From: Orientallactaga sibirica
Lineage: Eukaryota; Chordata; Mammalia; Rodentia; Dipodidae
DNA: 64,000 nucleotides
Assembly: GCA_036365145.1 (NCBI GenBank)
Contig: JAEOAD010000055.1
Coordinates: 2,480,001 to 2,544,000, forward strand
Direction: 5' to 3'
This document shows positions 63,363-64,000 of this stretch, in pieces. Position 1 is the first letter of the stretch, and the number at the start of each line of letters is the position of its first letter. The notes below the pieces were generated by a model. The model was given only the letters and a program-made list of their open reading frames with translations. It had not been told where the DNA came from and did no database searches. A program made the position numbers and the translations under genes.

Positions 63363-64000
63363 TATTCAGAATGTCCTAGCCTTCTTCTTGGGGGAGTCAC
63401 AATTTAAGAGGGAGGTCCAGCCCTTGCTTTAAAGACCCTGTAACTTCTGAGACCAAAAGCCCTGTAGACCTGGTCCTTGTTATCTGTGCATCATCAAGCT
63501 CTCCAGACTTGACCCAGGGGCCATCAAAGTCATAGAATCCTAGTCTCTCCTCTGGGGCCTGTGTCTGTCCATCTTCCCATGCCCCTAGGGTTGTGTAGCT
63601 AATATCTGATTCTGTGACACGAAAGGTGGGGGCGACTTCCGGTTCTCTGATATGTTATCTGGGATGCCCCGGTCAGGGTGAGGCCCAGGCTTAACACAGG
63701 CAAGAGCAATTCCCAGGTCTGTGCAGTGAGCTATGCCACAGCAGGCTTGGGTCAGAAGCCCCTGACCTCTTAGACCCTCGCTAAGTCAGGCCATGTCCTG
63801 CTTTCTGGCCACTCTTACCAGGCCTGCTTGCTTCCAGGCAGCAGGAGAGGGAGCTCTGATCTGCTCCCAGTCTGTGACCATCACATACCCACTGGCAGGG
63901 ACTTGCAAACGGGAAGAGAGATTTCCCACGGGGAGGGAGCCAAAGCAGAGGCTCCCCCACCCCCACACTGTGGGTCCAATTCTGAGATGGAAAAGTGCAC

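Larger units (their letters stand above)
62710..64000 (+). other. SLCO2B1: SLCO2B1 3' UTR and/or downstream flank
   Basis: Single-copy-looking sequence after the stop codon, with a MIR-like patch at 62816-62890 and a short CT repeat at 63331-63362. I read no AATAAA or ATTAAA from 62710 to 64000, so the poly(A) site is either beyond the window or uses a variant signal. The true 3' UTR end cannot be set. Confidence 0.6.

Overview
This is mammalian nuclear DNA, almost certainly from a rodent. It carries one recognisable gene, SLCO2B1 (organic anion transporter OATP2B1). It lies on the + strand as 13 coding exons between 13452 and 62709, with standard GT/AG junctions and reading phases that join correctly at every intron. 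The spliced product is 684 residues from the best-context Met (13502) or 693 from Met 13475. The gene opens before the window's first recognised exon: coding exon C1 starts inside a Gly codon, and the exon that would carry the start of the long isoform was not found in 1-13451. The 3' UTR starts at 62710 and no AATAAA/ATTAAA was seen before the window ends.

The repeats point to a myomorph rodent. There are dozens of tRNA-headed B2-type SINEs, 7SL-derived B1 monomers, B4/RSINE-type composites and a few ID elements. The B2 head matches that of mouse, but the bodies are not mouse B2. A dipodoid such as a jerboa would fit; this is inference from memory of SINE families and was not searched.

Layout: 1-13451 is the 5' region, with SINEs, two interrupted MaLR-type LTRs and an old L1 3' end. 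C1-C3 (13452-17877) encode the N-terminus and the first membrane segments. C4 and C5 (22225-23024) each have an antisense B2 ending about 25-30 bp before the acceptor. C6 (26532-26713) carries the OATP family signature. Intron 6 (26714-45151) is the largest and most repeat-rich, holding a stack of eight SINEs inserted at one target and a 400-bp purine tract. C7 and C8 (45152-51281) encode the central loop and the next membrane segments; C8 sits between two microsatellites. Intron 8 holds a near-complete, non-coding MaLR retroelement. C9-C13 (57055-62709) encode the Kazal-like extracellular loop, the last membrane segments and a C-terminal PDZ-binding end.

I found no second protein-coding gene, structural RNA gene, CRISPR array or new multi-gene system. 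The most interesting material is mobile-element structure: serial same-site SINE insertion, a perfect 149-bp duplicate copied into another SINE, a 35-bp near-perfect inverted repeat, SINEs close to splice acceptors, and a 338-codon open frame in intron 5 that I cannot assign.
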